Source: an uncultured Clostridia bacterium (GTDB lineage: Bacteria > Bacillota > Clostridia > TANB77 > CAG-508). From it: 12,922 bases of DNA. The position numbers and the translations under genes were made by a program. Within the stretch, counting starts at the first letter, position 1; every line of letters begins with the position of its first letter. Location: contig CAOSZT010000054.1 in NCBI GenBank assembly GCA_948528155.1, positions 1 through 12,922 on the forward strand. Direction: 5' to 3'. Of the stretch, positions 6,444-12,922 are shown piece after piece. A model generated the notes under the pieces. It was not told the DNA's origin and searched no databases. It was given only the letters and a program-made list of their open reading frames with translations.

Positions 6444-8414
6444 TTATTCCTCTTCTTTTTTAGGTAAAAAACTAATCTTATACTTATCTAAAATAATTCC
6501 TAAACTATTTGAAAATTCTTTAAGCATAACAATTTTAATAGATTGATCTTTTCCTTTAATATAATCATCAATAACCTGTTTTAAAAGTTTAATATTTTTC
6601 ATTTCTGGTTCAATCTGTTTTGGATATTTTTCAGCTCTTTTTAACAATTTTTCTTTTATTAAAACAATATCTTCATTACTAGCACAAGAAATTCTTTGGA
6701 ATAATTGATAAACATCATAATACTTAAAAATTGGAACTTTCATACACTGTCTATCAAATAATTCATAAAAATCTTCCATTTTCATAGGAATACATTTAAA
6801 AATAACTTCTGCTTTTTCTTTGTACATTTTATCTAATAATTGATTATTTAACATATGAAAATGTTTTAATATTTCACTCATATCTTCTTCAAACTGTTCA
6901 ATAGCAATTTTAGAAAGCTCTTCTTCAACATTTGGGCAATATTGTGATTTTAAAGATGATATATTCATACCATTAAAAAATATTGTTTTTAATGTTTTTA
7001 TGTCATAATCAATAAGTTCTTTTCTTGAAAAATAACTAAAATAAGCATATATTTTAACAGTATCTATAAGTTCTATATTTCCTTGTTTAATCTCTTCTAA
7101 GACCTCTTTTATTACTTGATCAAATTCATCATCAGATATTTTCCAATATTCCTCTGTTAATAATCTTTTATATCCAGGTAAATTCTCTGTATCTACTGTA
7201 TTTCTTATAGTTTCCATATTATCTTTAAAAATTTTCATATCAAATATTCTAGTTCTTACATAATATTCAATAAACTTAAAAAATCTATATTCTGCTTTAA
7301 AATTATAATAATAATTATTATCAAATTCTCTTATATAAAATTGTCTATTATCCATTAAAATTCTTGAAGATACTAATAATGACCTATATTCTTCATTATC
7401 TTTAATATTAATAAATTTGTCTTTTGTAATTTTACCTGCTTTTATTTCAAATGAAATTGCTATTGTAAAGATTAACATTGTTTGCATTACTCTATTATTT
7501 GTATTTGGGTAATTTTTTTCTACCATTTCATATATTTTTTGAAAGTCATTTAAAGCATGTTTTAATATTCTTAAATTTCTTGTTCCACTTCTTTCAAATG
7601 TTAAAATAATTAATCTTGTATTTTCTCTCAAAAATCTTATTAAGTCAGGATTATTTTCATATCTCATTAAAATACCATTAATAATATAATCAAATTTAGG
7701 AGCATAATCAAAAGTTTCACCAATTAATTTTTCCTTAATTCTTTCATAATCATTAGCTTTATCAAAGACATGTTCTATTTTACTTTGAATTTTTTCTACC
7801 ATTGGCTTATCTGTTGTATTAAGTTCTCCCTGTTTATCTAAAAGATAAGTAGCTATAAAAGTTTTCATTTCTAAATTAGAACTTTTTAATTTTGTAGATA
7901 ATTCTTTTTCATTACATATTATAATTGTTTTTATGTGGTCATGTTCAACAAAATTATTTATATAACCTAAAATATCAATAACATCAACATTTGCTCTTTC
8001 TAAATCATCAAAACATAAAACTTTGTCATCAGTAGAAAAGAAATCAGAATAGTCAAGCTTATCCCCATTTTGAGTAACACCAAAAAAATTCGCCATATCT
8101 AAACCTGTTTTTGCATATTCTGGAATAGTTTTTTGTTCATTATCATCCATAAACTTTCTTAAGTTCTTATCCATTAATTGGGTTGTTTCAATAAAAATTT
8201 TTTTACTAATTTCCTCTAAATTTGAAATACCATACAAAGACATATAAATTGTAGTATATCTTTTACCATTTAATTGCATAGATTCAATCTTTTTTCTTAT
8301 CTTATTATTCCAAAAGTGGGTTTTTCCAACACCCCACTCACCATTTATCATTACTGCATAATCAGTATAATCTGACCTTACATAATCTAAAATACTCTCA
8401 ACTAAATCTTCCAT
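6444..8414 (-). CDS. KAP-like P-loop NTPase, function unknown
   Basis: This 656-residue soluble protein has an N-terminal P-loop ATPase domain. Walker A is GEWGVGKT (residues 25-32), Walker B is KVLCFDDLER (131-140), a sensor-1-like strand IIICNEKEL ends near 172, and GTRNLRILKHALNDF (277-291) carries a conserved Arg-Asn that may act like sensor 2. The GEWGxGKT followed by F-W-N, and the acidic DD-L-E-R form of Walker B, are typical of KAP and related STAND-like NTPases. Residues about 300-656 are alpha-helical in character, with no domain I recognise. No clear membrane helix is present, unlike many KAP proteins. GGAGG lies five bases before the ATG. The gene follows comF by 28 bases and ends at a good terminator, so it is probably co-transcribed with comF. 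KAP NTPases include the phage-exclusion protein PifA of plasmid F, so defence is possible but unproven. Confidence 0.65.
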   Translation of the reverse strand: MEDLVESILDYVRSDYTDYAVMINGEWGVGKTHFWNNKIRKKIESMQLNGKRYTTIYMSLYGISNLEEISKKIFIETTQLMDKNLRKFMDDNEQKTIPEYAKTGLDMANFFGVTQNGDKLDYSDFFSTDDKVLCFDDLERANVDVIDILGYINNFVEHDHIKTIIICNEKELSTKLKSSNLEMKTFIATYLLDKQGELNTTDKPMVEKIQSKIEHVFDKANDYERIKEKLIGETFDYAPKFDYIINGILMRYENNPDLIRFLRENTRLIILTFERSGTRNLRILKHALNDFQKIYEMVEKNYPNTNNRVMQTMLIFTIAISFEIKAGKITKDKFINIKDNEEYRSLLVSSRILMDNRQFYIREFDNNYYYNFKAEYRFFKFIEYYVRTRIFDMKIFKDNMETIRNTVDTENLPGYKRLLTEEYWKISDDEFDQVIKEVLEEIKQGNIELIDTVKIYAYFSYFSRKELIDYDIKTLKTIFFNGMNISSLKSQYCPNVEEELSKIAIEQFEEDMSEILKHFHMLNNQLLDKMYKEKAEVIFKCIPMKMEDFYELFDRQCMKVPIFKYYDVYQLFQRISCASNEDIVLIKEKLLKRAEKYPKQIEPEMKNIKLLKQVIDDYIKGKDQSIKIVMLKEFSNSLGIILDKYKISFLPKKEEE

Positions 8415-8442
8415 TTTTACCTCCAGGTCTATCAGGGATTTT

Positions 8443-9117
8443 TTAGTCTTTTGCTAATACTAAAATTCCTATTTTTTTAGGATTCCCCTGCATCAATATT
8501 TTACTACATTCATTTACTGTACTTCCTGTTGTATATATATCATCAACTAAAAGAATTTTTTTATTTTCTATTAGTTGCTTGTTTTTAAGTTCATATACAC
8601 CCTTTATATTTTCTTGTCTGTCTTCTTTTTTTAATTTACTTTGTTCTATAATATTTTTTGTTTTTATTATACAATTATTCAATAATTCCAAATTTGTTTG
8701 TTTACAAATTTCCCTAGAAATCAATAAACTTTGGTTATATCCTCTAGTTTTTAATCTTTTTTTACTTATTGGAACTGGTACAATTTTATCATATTTTTTT
8801 ATATTTTCAAATATTTTTTCATCTTTTAACAAAAAATTTACAAAGGTTAAATATATGTATGATTTTTCGTTAAATTTATAATCTAAAATTAATTTTCTTA
8901 TTTTCCCTTCATATTTGAATGCATATATTAATTCGTTGAAATATTTGTCTTGTATTTCGTTTCCTTGATTTATGATGTTTATTTCTTGTTGTTTTTTTAG
9001 TTCTATTTTGCATTTGGGACATAGTGAGTTTTGATCTAGTTTTCCACATATTCCGCATATTGGTGGATAAATTGGGACAGTCTTAATTTGTTTCACAATT
9101 TTGTCGATTATTGTCAT
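8443..9117 (-). CDS. comF: ComF family protein (phosphoribosyltransferase-like competence protein)
   Basis: This 224-residue protein has the standard ComFC layout: an N-terminal zinc ribbon with Cys21, Cys24, Cys33 and Cys36 (CGIC...CPKC), then a type I phosphoribosyltransferase-like domain with KIVPVPISKKRLKTRGYNQS (111-130) and the PRPP loop ILLVDDIYTTGST (188-200). In naturally competent bacteria ComFC helps transformation by taking part in single-strand DNA handling; many non-competent Firmicutes also keep it. The start has AGGAG upstream, and that site overlaps the TAG stop of the RAYT gene, so the two may be translationally coupled. The first 15 codons overlap the left inverted repeat of the RAYT element, so promoter, ribosome binding site and N-terminus probably came from the element; the conserved zinc ribbon lies just outside it. 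Confidence 0.9.
   Translation of the reverse strand: MTIIDKIVKQIKTVPIYPPICGICGKLDQNSLCPKCKIELKKQQEINIINQGNEIQDKYFNELIYAFKYEGKIRKLILDYKFNEKSYIYLTFVNFLLKDEKIFENIKKYDKIVPVPISKKRLKTRGYNQSLLISREICKQTNLELLNNCIIKTKNIIEQSKLKKEDRQENIKGVYELKNKQLIENKKILLVDDIYTTGSTVNECSKILMQGNPKKIGILVLAKD
9072..9104 (+). repeat. Left inverted repeat of the RAYT element
   Basis: This 33-base repeat matches the complement of 9968-10000 at 27 positions. The outer 11 bases TTGGGACAGTC are identical and most of the differences are C/T changes. It can form a small hairpin (9076-9080 with 9088-9092, using two G-T pairs) just inside TTGG. Inverted REP-like hairpins around a RAYT gene are known in other bacteria. This copy lies inside the first codons of comF. 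Confidence 0.75.
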
Positions 9118-9126
9118 TTTTCTCTC

Positions 9127-9873
9127 CTAACTTAATTTTCTATATAATTTTGATCTACTAATCTTTAAAACTTTCGCTATTTCTTGCTTTTTAAATTCAT
9201 ACTCATTTGATATTAAATATGAAATAAATTGCTTAATAAATATACCATTTTCTTGCATTTGAAATAATGTTATATTTCTTTTATCCAAAAATTCATTTAA
9301 TATTTCATCTAAATTAATTTTTTCTTTTTCTAAATTTAATGGGGTATAGCTAATAGAATTCATTATTTTTAAATTTTCTTTTTCTTGATTAAAAACAATT
9401 TTAAATAATTCCGAATTAATAATTTCATTTTCATTTAAATATTTTCTAGCTGATGAAAATTCATAATCTTCCTCTTTTTTTGAAATTCCAGCTTTTACTG
9501 GATTCATGTGTATATATTTTATACATTTTAATAAATATTCTTGACTATAAATTGGTTTTGAATTAAATCTATTTCTAAAAACATATCCAACTCTATCTTT
9601 AATTTTATTATAATATATAGCATATTCTGTGTTAATTTCTTTCATACATAAACTTATATTATGTATATTTTCTGAATAAGTAATTAAATGTGCATGATTA
9701 TCCATAATACAATATGCTACAATTAAAACATTATATTTTTCACTGTATTTATTTATTAATTTTATGTATTTATTTTTTTCTATTTTATTTTGGAAAATAT
9801 TTTCCCTATTTATACCTTGAACCATATTATGAATAAATGCACTTCCTATTAATTTTCTTGACTTTCTTGGCAA
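9127..9873 (-). CDS. REP-associated tyrosine transposase (RAYT, Y1/HUH family)
   Basis: This 248-residue protein belongs to the Transposase_17/Y1 group. The metal-binding HUH motif is DNHAHL, with His60 and His62. The probable catalytic tyrosine is Tyr120, in KYIHMNPVKAGI, matching the Y-x-x-x-N-x-x-x-A pattern of RAYTs. GYVFRNRF (97-104) is also family-typical. The C-terminus (about 224-248, KKQEIAKVLKISRSKLYRKL) is a small helix-turn-helix. RAYTs cleave and rejoin single-stranded DNA at REP-like hairpins. The start is TTG, with AGGAGG eight bases upstream; an ATG nearer that site is in another frame that soon stops. All catalytic residues are present. A sigma-A promoter lies at 9907-9935 inside the element. 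The stop TAG overlaps the comF ribosome binding site. Confidence 0.85.
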   Translation of the reverse strand: MPRKSRKLIGSAFIHNMVQGINRENIFQNKIEKNKYIKLINKYSEKYNVLIVAYCIMDNHAHLITYSENIHNISLCMKEINTEYAIYYNKIKDRVGYVFRNRFNSKPIYSQEYLLKCIKYIHMNPVKAGISKKEEDYEFSSARKYLNENEIINSELFKIVFNQEKENLKIMNSISYTPLNLEKEKINLDEILNEFLDKRNITLFQMQENGIFIKQFISYLISNEYEFKKQEIAKVLKISRSKLYRKLS

Positions 9874-9906
9874 TAATACATCCTCCTAAAAATTATTATA
9901 AAATGT

Positions 9907-9935
9907 ATTATATACTATTTTTTATGTAAATTCAA
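9907..9935 (-). promoter_or_regulatory. Promoter inside the RAYT element, reading the transposase and comF
   Basis: TTGAAT (9930-9935) and a perfect TATAAT (9907-9912) are 17 bases apart, about 34 bases upstream of the TTG start. No terminator separates the transposase from comF and the KAP-like gene, so this promoter can drive all three. Confidence 0.65.
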
Positions 9936-9967
9936 TTTATTTTCATCGCAAAATTCGACCTTTTATT

Positions 9968-10000
9968 ACAAAATAATAAGACAGATTAGGACTGTCCCAA
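9968..10000 (-). repeat. Right inverted repeat of the RAYT element
   Basis: Read on the minus strand, this is the partner of 9072-9104. It forms a clear hairpin GACAG-TCCTAAT-CTGTC followed by a T-rich stretch, so it could double as a weak terminator for recD2. The last four recD2 codons plus the TAA stop (protein end LGQS) lie within or at the edge of this repeat. Confidence 0.75.
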
Positions 10001-12251
10001 CTGTCTCATTTTAAATTCTAACCCTGTGTTTCTTTTTTTACTATCTACATTATTAATCATATAATCAATAATTCTATCACTACCAATAACAATCAATAAT
10101 TTCTTTGCCCTAGTTAATCCTGTATATAATAAATTTCTTGTAAGTAACATAGGTGCTGCTTGTGGAACAAGCATAATTACAACATCAAATTCACTACCGT
10201 TGTGCTTTATGGATTGTTATACTATAACTATGCTCAATTTGTTCTAAATCAGTATACTCATACCAAGCTATTTTATCATCATCAAATTTTATTTTTACAA
10301 CTTTTTGCTTTTCATCTATTTCAATTATAGTACCAATTTCACCATTAAATACACCTGTTCCAATTTCTGTTTTTTCACCTGGTTTCAAAAATTGTGAAGG
10401 CAAAGCTGTTTTCTCTCTTTCCCAAGTAATATCATAATTATTCTTGATTTGCATAATTCTATCTCCAATTCTATAAACTACACCTCCACTTATCTTTTCT
10501 GGTAATTCTTCTAAATTAGGATTTAATACTGCTTGTAATGCTTTATTTAATTCTTTTGTTCCTAATGGTCCTTTTTTTGTTGGAGTTAGAACTTGAATAT
10601 TTTTAAAAAAGTCATAATTACCGAATTTTTCTAATCTTCCAGTTGATAAACTTATTACTTCTTGTACAATTTTTTCAGTTACATTTTGTTTTATAAAGAA
10701 AAAGTCTTCTTTTGTATCTTCTTCTAAATCTTCTTCTCCATTTTTAATAAATCCTAAACCATTATTCACTCTATGTGCATTTAAGATAATTTTACTTTTT
10801 GCAGCTTGTCTAAATATTTTATCTAATTTTACAGTACTTATAATTTCTGAATTTATTAAGTCTTTAAGTACACTTCCTGGACCTACTGATGGTAATTGGT
10901 CTATGTCTCCTACTAATACTAATTTTGTTCCTTGATATACACAATTTAGTAAATAATTCATTAAAAACATATCTACCATTGAAAGTTCGTCAACTACTAT
11001 AATATCTGCATCTATTGGCTCTCCATGATAATCACTATGTTTTGAATATATACCTTCATCATCTAGTTTTCCTATACATAATAATCTGTGTAAAGTTGAT
11101 GCTTCTTTTCCTGTTGCTTCTGTCATTTTTTTTGCCGCTCTTCCAGTTGGTGCTGTTAAAACTACTTTTTTATTTCTTTCTTCATATAATTCTATTATTG
11201 TTTTTATAATTGTTGTTTTTCCAGTTCCTGGACCTCCTGTTATTATTGTTACATTATTTTCGTTTATTGCTTTTATTGCTTCTCTTTGTTTTTCAGATAA
11301 TTCTATATTTGACTTTTTTTCAATGTTTTTTAATGCTTCATTTATATTTTTAATTTCTTTCATATTTGGTGATTTTTCTAGTATATTTAACCTCATAGCA
11401 ATTTCTTGCTCTACTTTATAAAAGTTCTCTAAATATATCCACTCTGAATTTTCTCTTTTTTCTATAATAATTTCTTCTTTTGCCTTTAAATTAATTAAAT
11501 TGTCTTCTATATTTTCTGTTGTAACATCTAATAATGAAATTACATATTGAATTAAATTTTCTTTTATTACACAAGAGTGTCCATTATTTGTTGATTTTAT
11601 TAATCCATATTTTATTCCACTTTCAACTCTTTTTTGATTATCGTAATTAATTCCAATTTTTAAAGCCATTTGGTCTATTTGTTTGAAATCAATACCTCTG
11701 GCTATATCTATTAATAAATATGGATTTGATTCTATTTCTTCTATTGCATTGATTCCTAATAAATCATATACCTTTTTTGCATTTTCTGCACCTATTCCAA
11801 ATCTTTCTAAAAATCCTACAATTTGCCATACTTCCCAATTTTCTATAAAACTTTCTGCCATTTCTTTTGCTTTGCTTTCTGTTATTCCTTTTATTTCTGA
11901 TAATCTTTTAGGCTCAAATTTGAATATATTTATTGTGTCTTCTCCAAATTTTTTTATTATTTTTTTTGCTGTTGTTGCTCCTATTCCTTTTATGTTTCCA
12001 TTTGCCAGATATCTTTCTAATGCTCCTAATGTTTCTGGAATTAGTTTTTCAAAAGTTTCTACTTTGAATTGTGTTCCATATTCTTTATGTTCTACATATC
12101 TTCCTATGACTTTTAATGTATCTCCACTTTTTACAAATGGCAAATATCCTACTATTGTTGTTTCCTCTTCTTCTGTTTCAAATATTGCTATTGTGTAACT
12201 ATTTACTTCATTTTGATATATAATGTCTGTTACTTCTCCTTTTAGTTCCAA
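9986..12251 (-). pseudogene. recD2: RecD2 ATP-dependent 5'-3' DNA helicase, interrupted by a +1 frameshift
   Basis: Without the frameshift this would be a normal RecD2 of about 754 residues. The N-terminal OB-like and helix-hairpin-helix region includes NIKGIGATTAKKIIKKFG. The SF1B helicase core has Walker A GGPGTGKTT (339-347), motif Ia APTGRAA (367-373), Walker B VVDELSMVD (419-427) and motif III GDIDQLPSVGPG (448-459). After SITIHKAQ an extra base (10199) puts a CGG codon before TAG (10194-10196). Skipping that base restores GSEFDVVIMLVPQ and the motif VI region YTGLTRAKK, ending at 9986. The reading that stops at 10194 is 685 residues and lacks motif VI, which binds ATP, so it should be inactive. 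The start is TTG with AGGAG eight bases upstream. RecD2 takes part in DNA repair and replication-fork maintenance. A sequencing error, a true mutation or recoding are all possible. Confidence 0.9.
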
Positions 12252-12339
12252 TGTTTTTTCTCCTTTTTATGTTTTGCTTTTTTTCTTTAAATCTGTTTTT
12301 AGTATTACTTTTTTATATATTTTTCATAAATAATATTTT

Positions 12340-12654
12340 CTATTTCTTTTTTGGTTTTGGTATTGGTGTTATCTTTTCTAGTTCAATAATAACAGATTTA
12401 CAAAATTCTCTATTATCAATATCTAATATATAATGCTCTTTTGCTCCTTTATATGGAAAACCTGTTTCTGCGTTTTTCATTATGTCTTTTATACAATCTA
12501 ATTTTTTGACAAATGGTATATTGTTACAGACTATAATAATTGGTTTATTATTAACATATACCATAAATTCTCCAAACATTTTTTTATATCTTATTTCTCC
12601 TACATCATTTATTTGTTCACAAACATATTCTATATATTCAGTTGTTGTAGCCAT
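12340..12654 (-). CDS. TfoX/Sxy N-terminal domain family protein
   Basis: This 104-residue protein matches the stand-alone TfoX_N domain: after MATTTEYIEYVCEQINDVG comes IRYKKMFGEFMVYVNNKPII, with the conserved K-x-M-F-G-x-x-x-V-Y signature, then a VCNN strand and a GFPYKGAKEHY segment. Full-length TfoX/Sxy regulates competence in Gram-negative bacteria, but the stand-alone domain is widespread in Firmicutes and its function is not established. The C-terminus is lysine-rich (PIPKPKKK). AAGGAG lies seven bases before the ATG. A good sigma-A promoter (12681-12709) precedes it and no terminator lies in the 88 bases before recD2, so the two are probably co-transcribed. Confidence 0.8.
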   Translation of the reverse strand: MATTTEYIEYVCEQINDVGEIRYKKMFGEFMVYVNNKPIIIVCNNIPFVKKLDCIKDIMKNAETGFPYKGAKEHYILDIDNREFCKSVIIELEKITPIPKPKKK

Positions 12655-12680
12655 TTTATCGCTCCTTTTCTTACCTATTA

Positions 12681-12709
12681 ATTGTACATTTCTTCTTATA
12701 CTTATTCAA
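12681..12709 (-). promoter_or_regulatory. Sigma-A-type promoter of the tfoX-like/recD2 unit
   Basis: TTGAAT (12704-12709) and TACAAT (12681-12686) are 17 bases apart, about 27 bases upstream of the ATG. Each hexamer has one or two differences from consensus. It probably reads the tfoX-like gene and recD2. Confidence 0.65.
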
Positions 12710-12890
12710 ATTATTACTTTTGATATGTACTATATGATTATATAATAAAAGGTATATAATTTCAACTGTTTGTCTTTTACAAAATTCTTTTTATGTTACT
12801 AATAGTTATAGTTCAGGTTATAATTTATATCCGCAAAAGAGCTATAATATGTTTTTTTATAAATATTTACTTTTTAAGTAATCTCTTAAT

Positions 12891-12915
12891 TAGTTAAAAT
12901 ATATTAACTATTTTT
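12891..12915 (+). terminator. Weak terminator-like hairpin at the right edge
   Basis: TAGTTAA (12891-12897) pairs with TTAACTA (12904-12910) around six bases, followed by five T on the plus strand. All pairs but two are A-T, so it is weak. The stretch 12750-12922 otherwise holds only AT-rich sequence and no gene I can support. Confidence 0.25.
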
Positions 12916-12922
12916 CTAAAAA

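Larger units (their letters stand above)
9072..10000 (-). mobile_element. RAYT-type (Y1/HUH) transposon between recD2 and comF
   Basis: A 929-base segment is bounded by 33-base imperfect inverted repeats (9072-9104 and 9968-10000) and contains one gene, the Y1-family transposase at 9127-9873, with its own promoter (9907-9935). Similarity between the flanks stops sharply outside TTGG at both ends. Hairpins near the tips fit single-strand transposition by HUH enzymes. No target duplication is seen, as expected for this chemistry. The element overlaps the 3' end of recD2 and the 5' end of comF without breaking either reading frame. Whether it is still mobile, or present in other copies, cannot be told from one window. 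Confidence 0.65.

Noticed and set aside
10194..10202. Programmed +1 frameshifting at CAA-CGG-TAG in recD2
   Set aside because: The shift sits next to a stop and a less common Arg codon, but there is no known slippery pattern, upstream stimulator or obvious reason for RecD2 to be recoded. A single-base insertion or sequencing error is simpler; kept only as a possibility.
11683..12198. 171-residue plus-strand open frame opposite recD2
   Set aside because: It is a shadow of the recD2 coding strand in AT-rich DNA, with no family resemblance and no ribosome binding site.
12793..12897. 34-residue hydrophobic plus-strand frame ending in a hairpin with a T run
   Set aside because: It has a membrane-peptide look and a possible terminator, but no ribosome binding site precedes the ATG; hydrophobic short frames are common in such AT-rich sequence.
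1..12922. CRISPR arrays, riboswitches, rRNA
   Set aside because: I saw no regularly spaced repeats, no recognisable riboswitch leader and no rRNA sequence in the window.

Overview
The window is very AT-rich, with strong AGGAGG-type ribosome binding sites, A/T-rich intrinsic terminators and a spoVT gene. It therefore looks like chromosome from a low-GC, endospore-forming Firmicute of class Clostridia; the genus cannot be told from the sequence alone. Nearly every gene lies on the minus strand. Only a small XRE regulator is on plus.

Region by region (minus-strand genes read right to left). Bases 1-322 hold no intact gene: two hairpins sharing the same tail, a possible 3' remnant of a lost gene, and a terminator-like hairpin. 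Bases 323-2307 are a decayed AlwI-type restriction endonuclease with a good promoter, ribosome binding site and start, but an in-frame UAA at codon 54 and a frameshift just before the catalytic motif. No methyltransferase is visible. A tRNA-Gln(CUG) follows at 2585-2660 with its own promoter, then the XRE regulator and spoVT, which converge on a shared bidirectional terminator. A CmpB-like membrane protein (3867-4511) lies upstream of spoVT.

Bases 4585-6343 form a tight operon: an ECF-type sigma factor, a one-pass membrane protein that is probably its anti-sigma factor, a TM2-like protein and a LiaI/LiaF-like protein. It starts from an AAC-N16-CGT promoter, as expected for an ECF sigma that controls its own gene. 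A good terminator separates it from the genes upstream.

Bases 6444-12654 carry a DNA-handling cluster read in the order tfoX-like, recD2, RAYT (Y1/HUH transposase), comF, KAP-like P-loop NTPase. recD2 has a single-base frameshift that removes helicase motif VI. The RAYT sits between 33-bp imperfect inverted repeats (9072-9104 and 9968-10000). These repeats reach into both neighbours: one encodes the last residues and stop of RecD2, and the other lies inside the first codons of comF. The element thus appears to supply comF with its promoter, ribosome binding site and N-terminus. The KAP-like NTPase is the best candidate for an uncharacterised function, possibly defence. The last 170 bases (12750-12922) hold no gene I can support.
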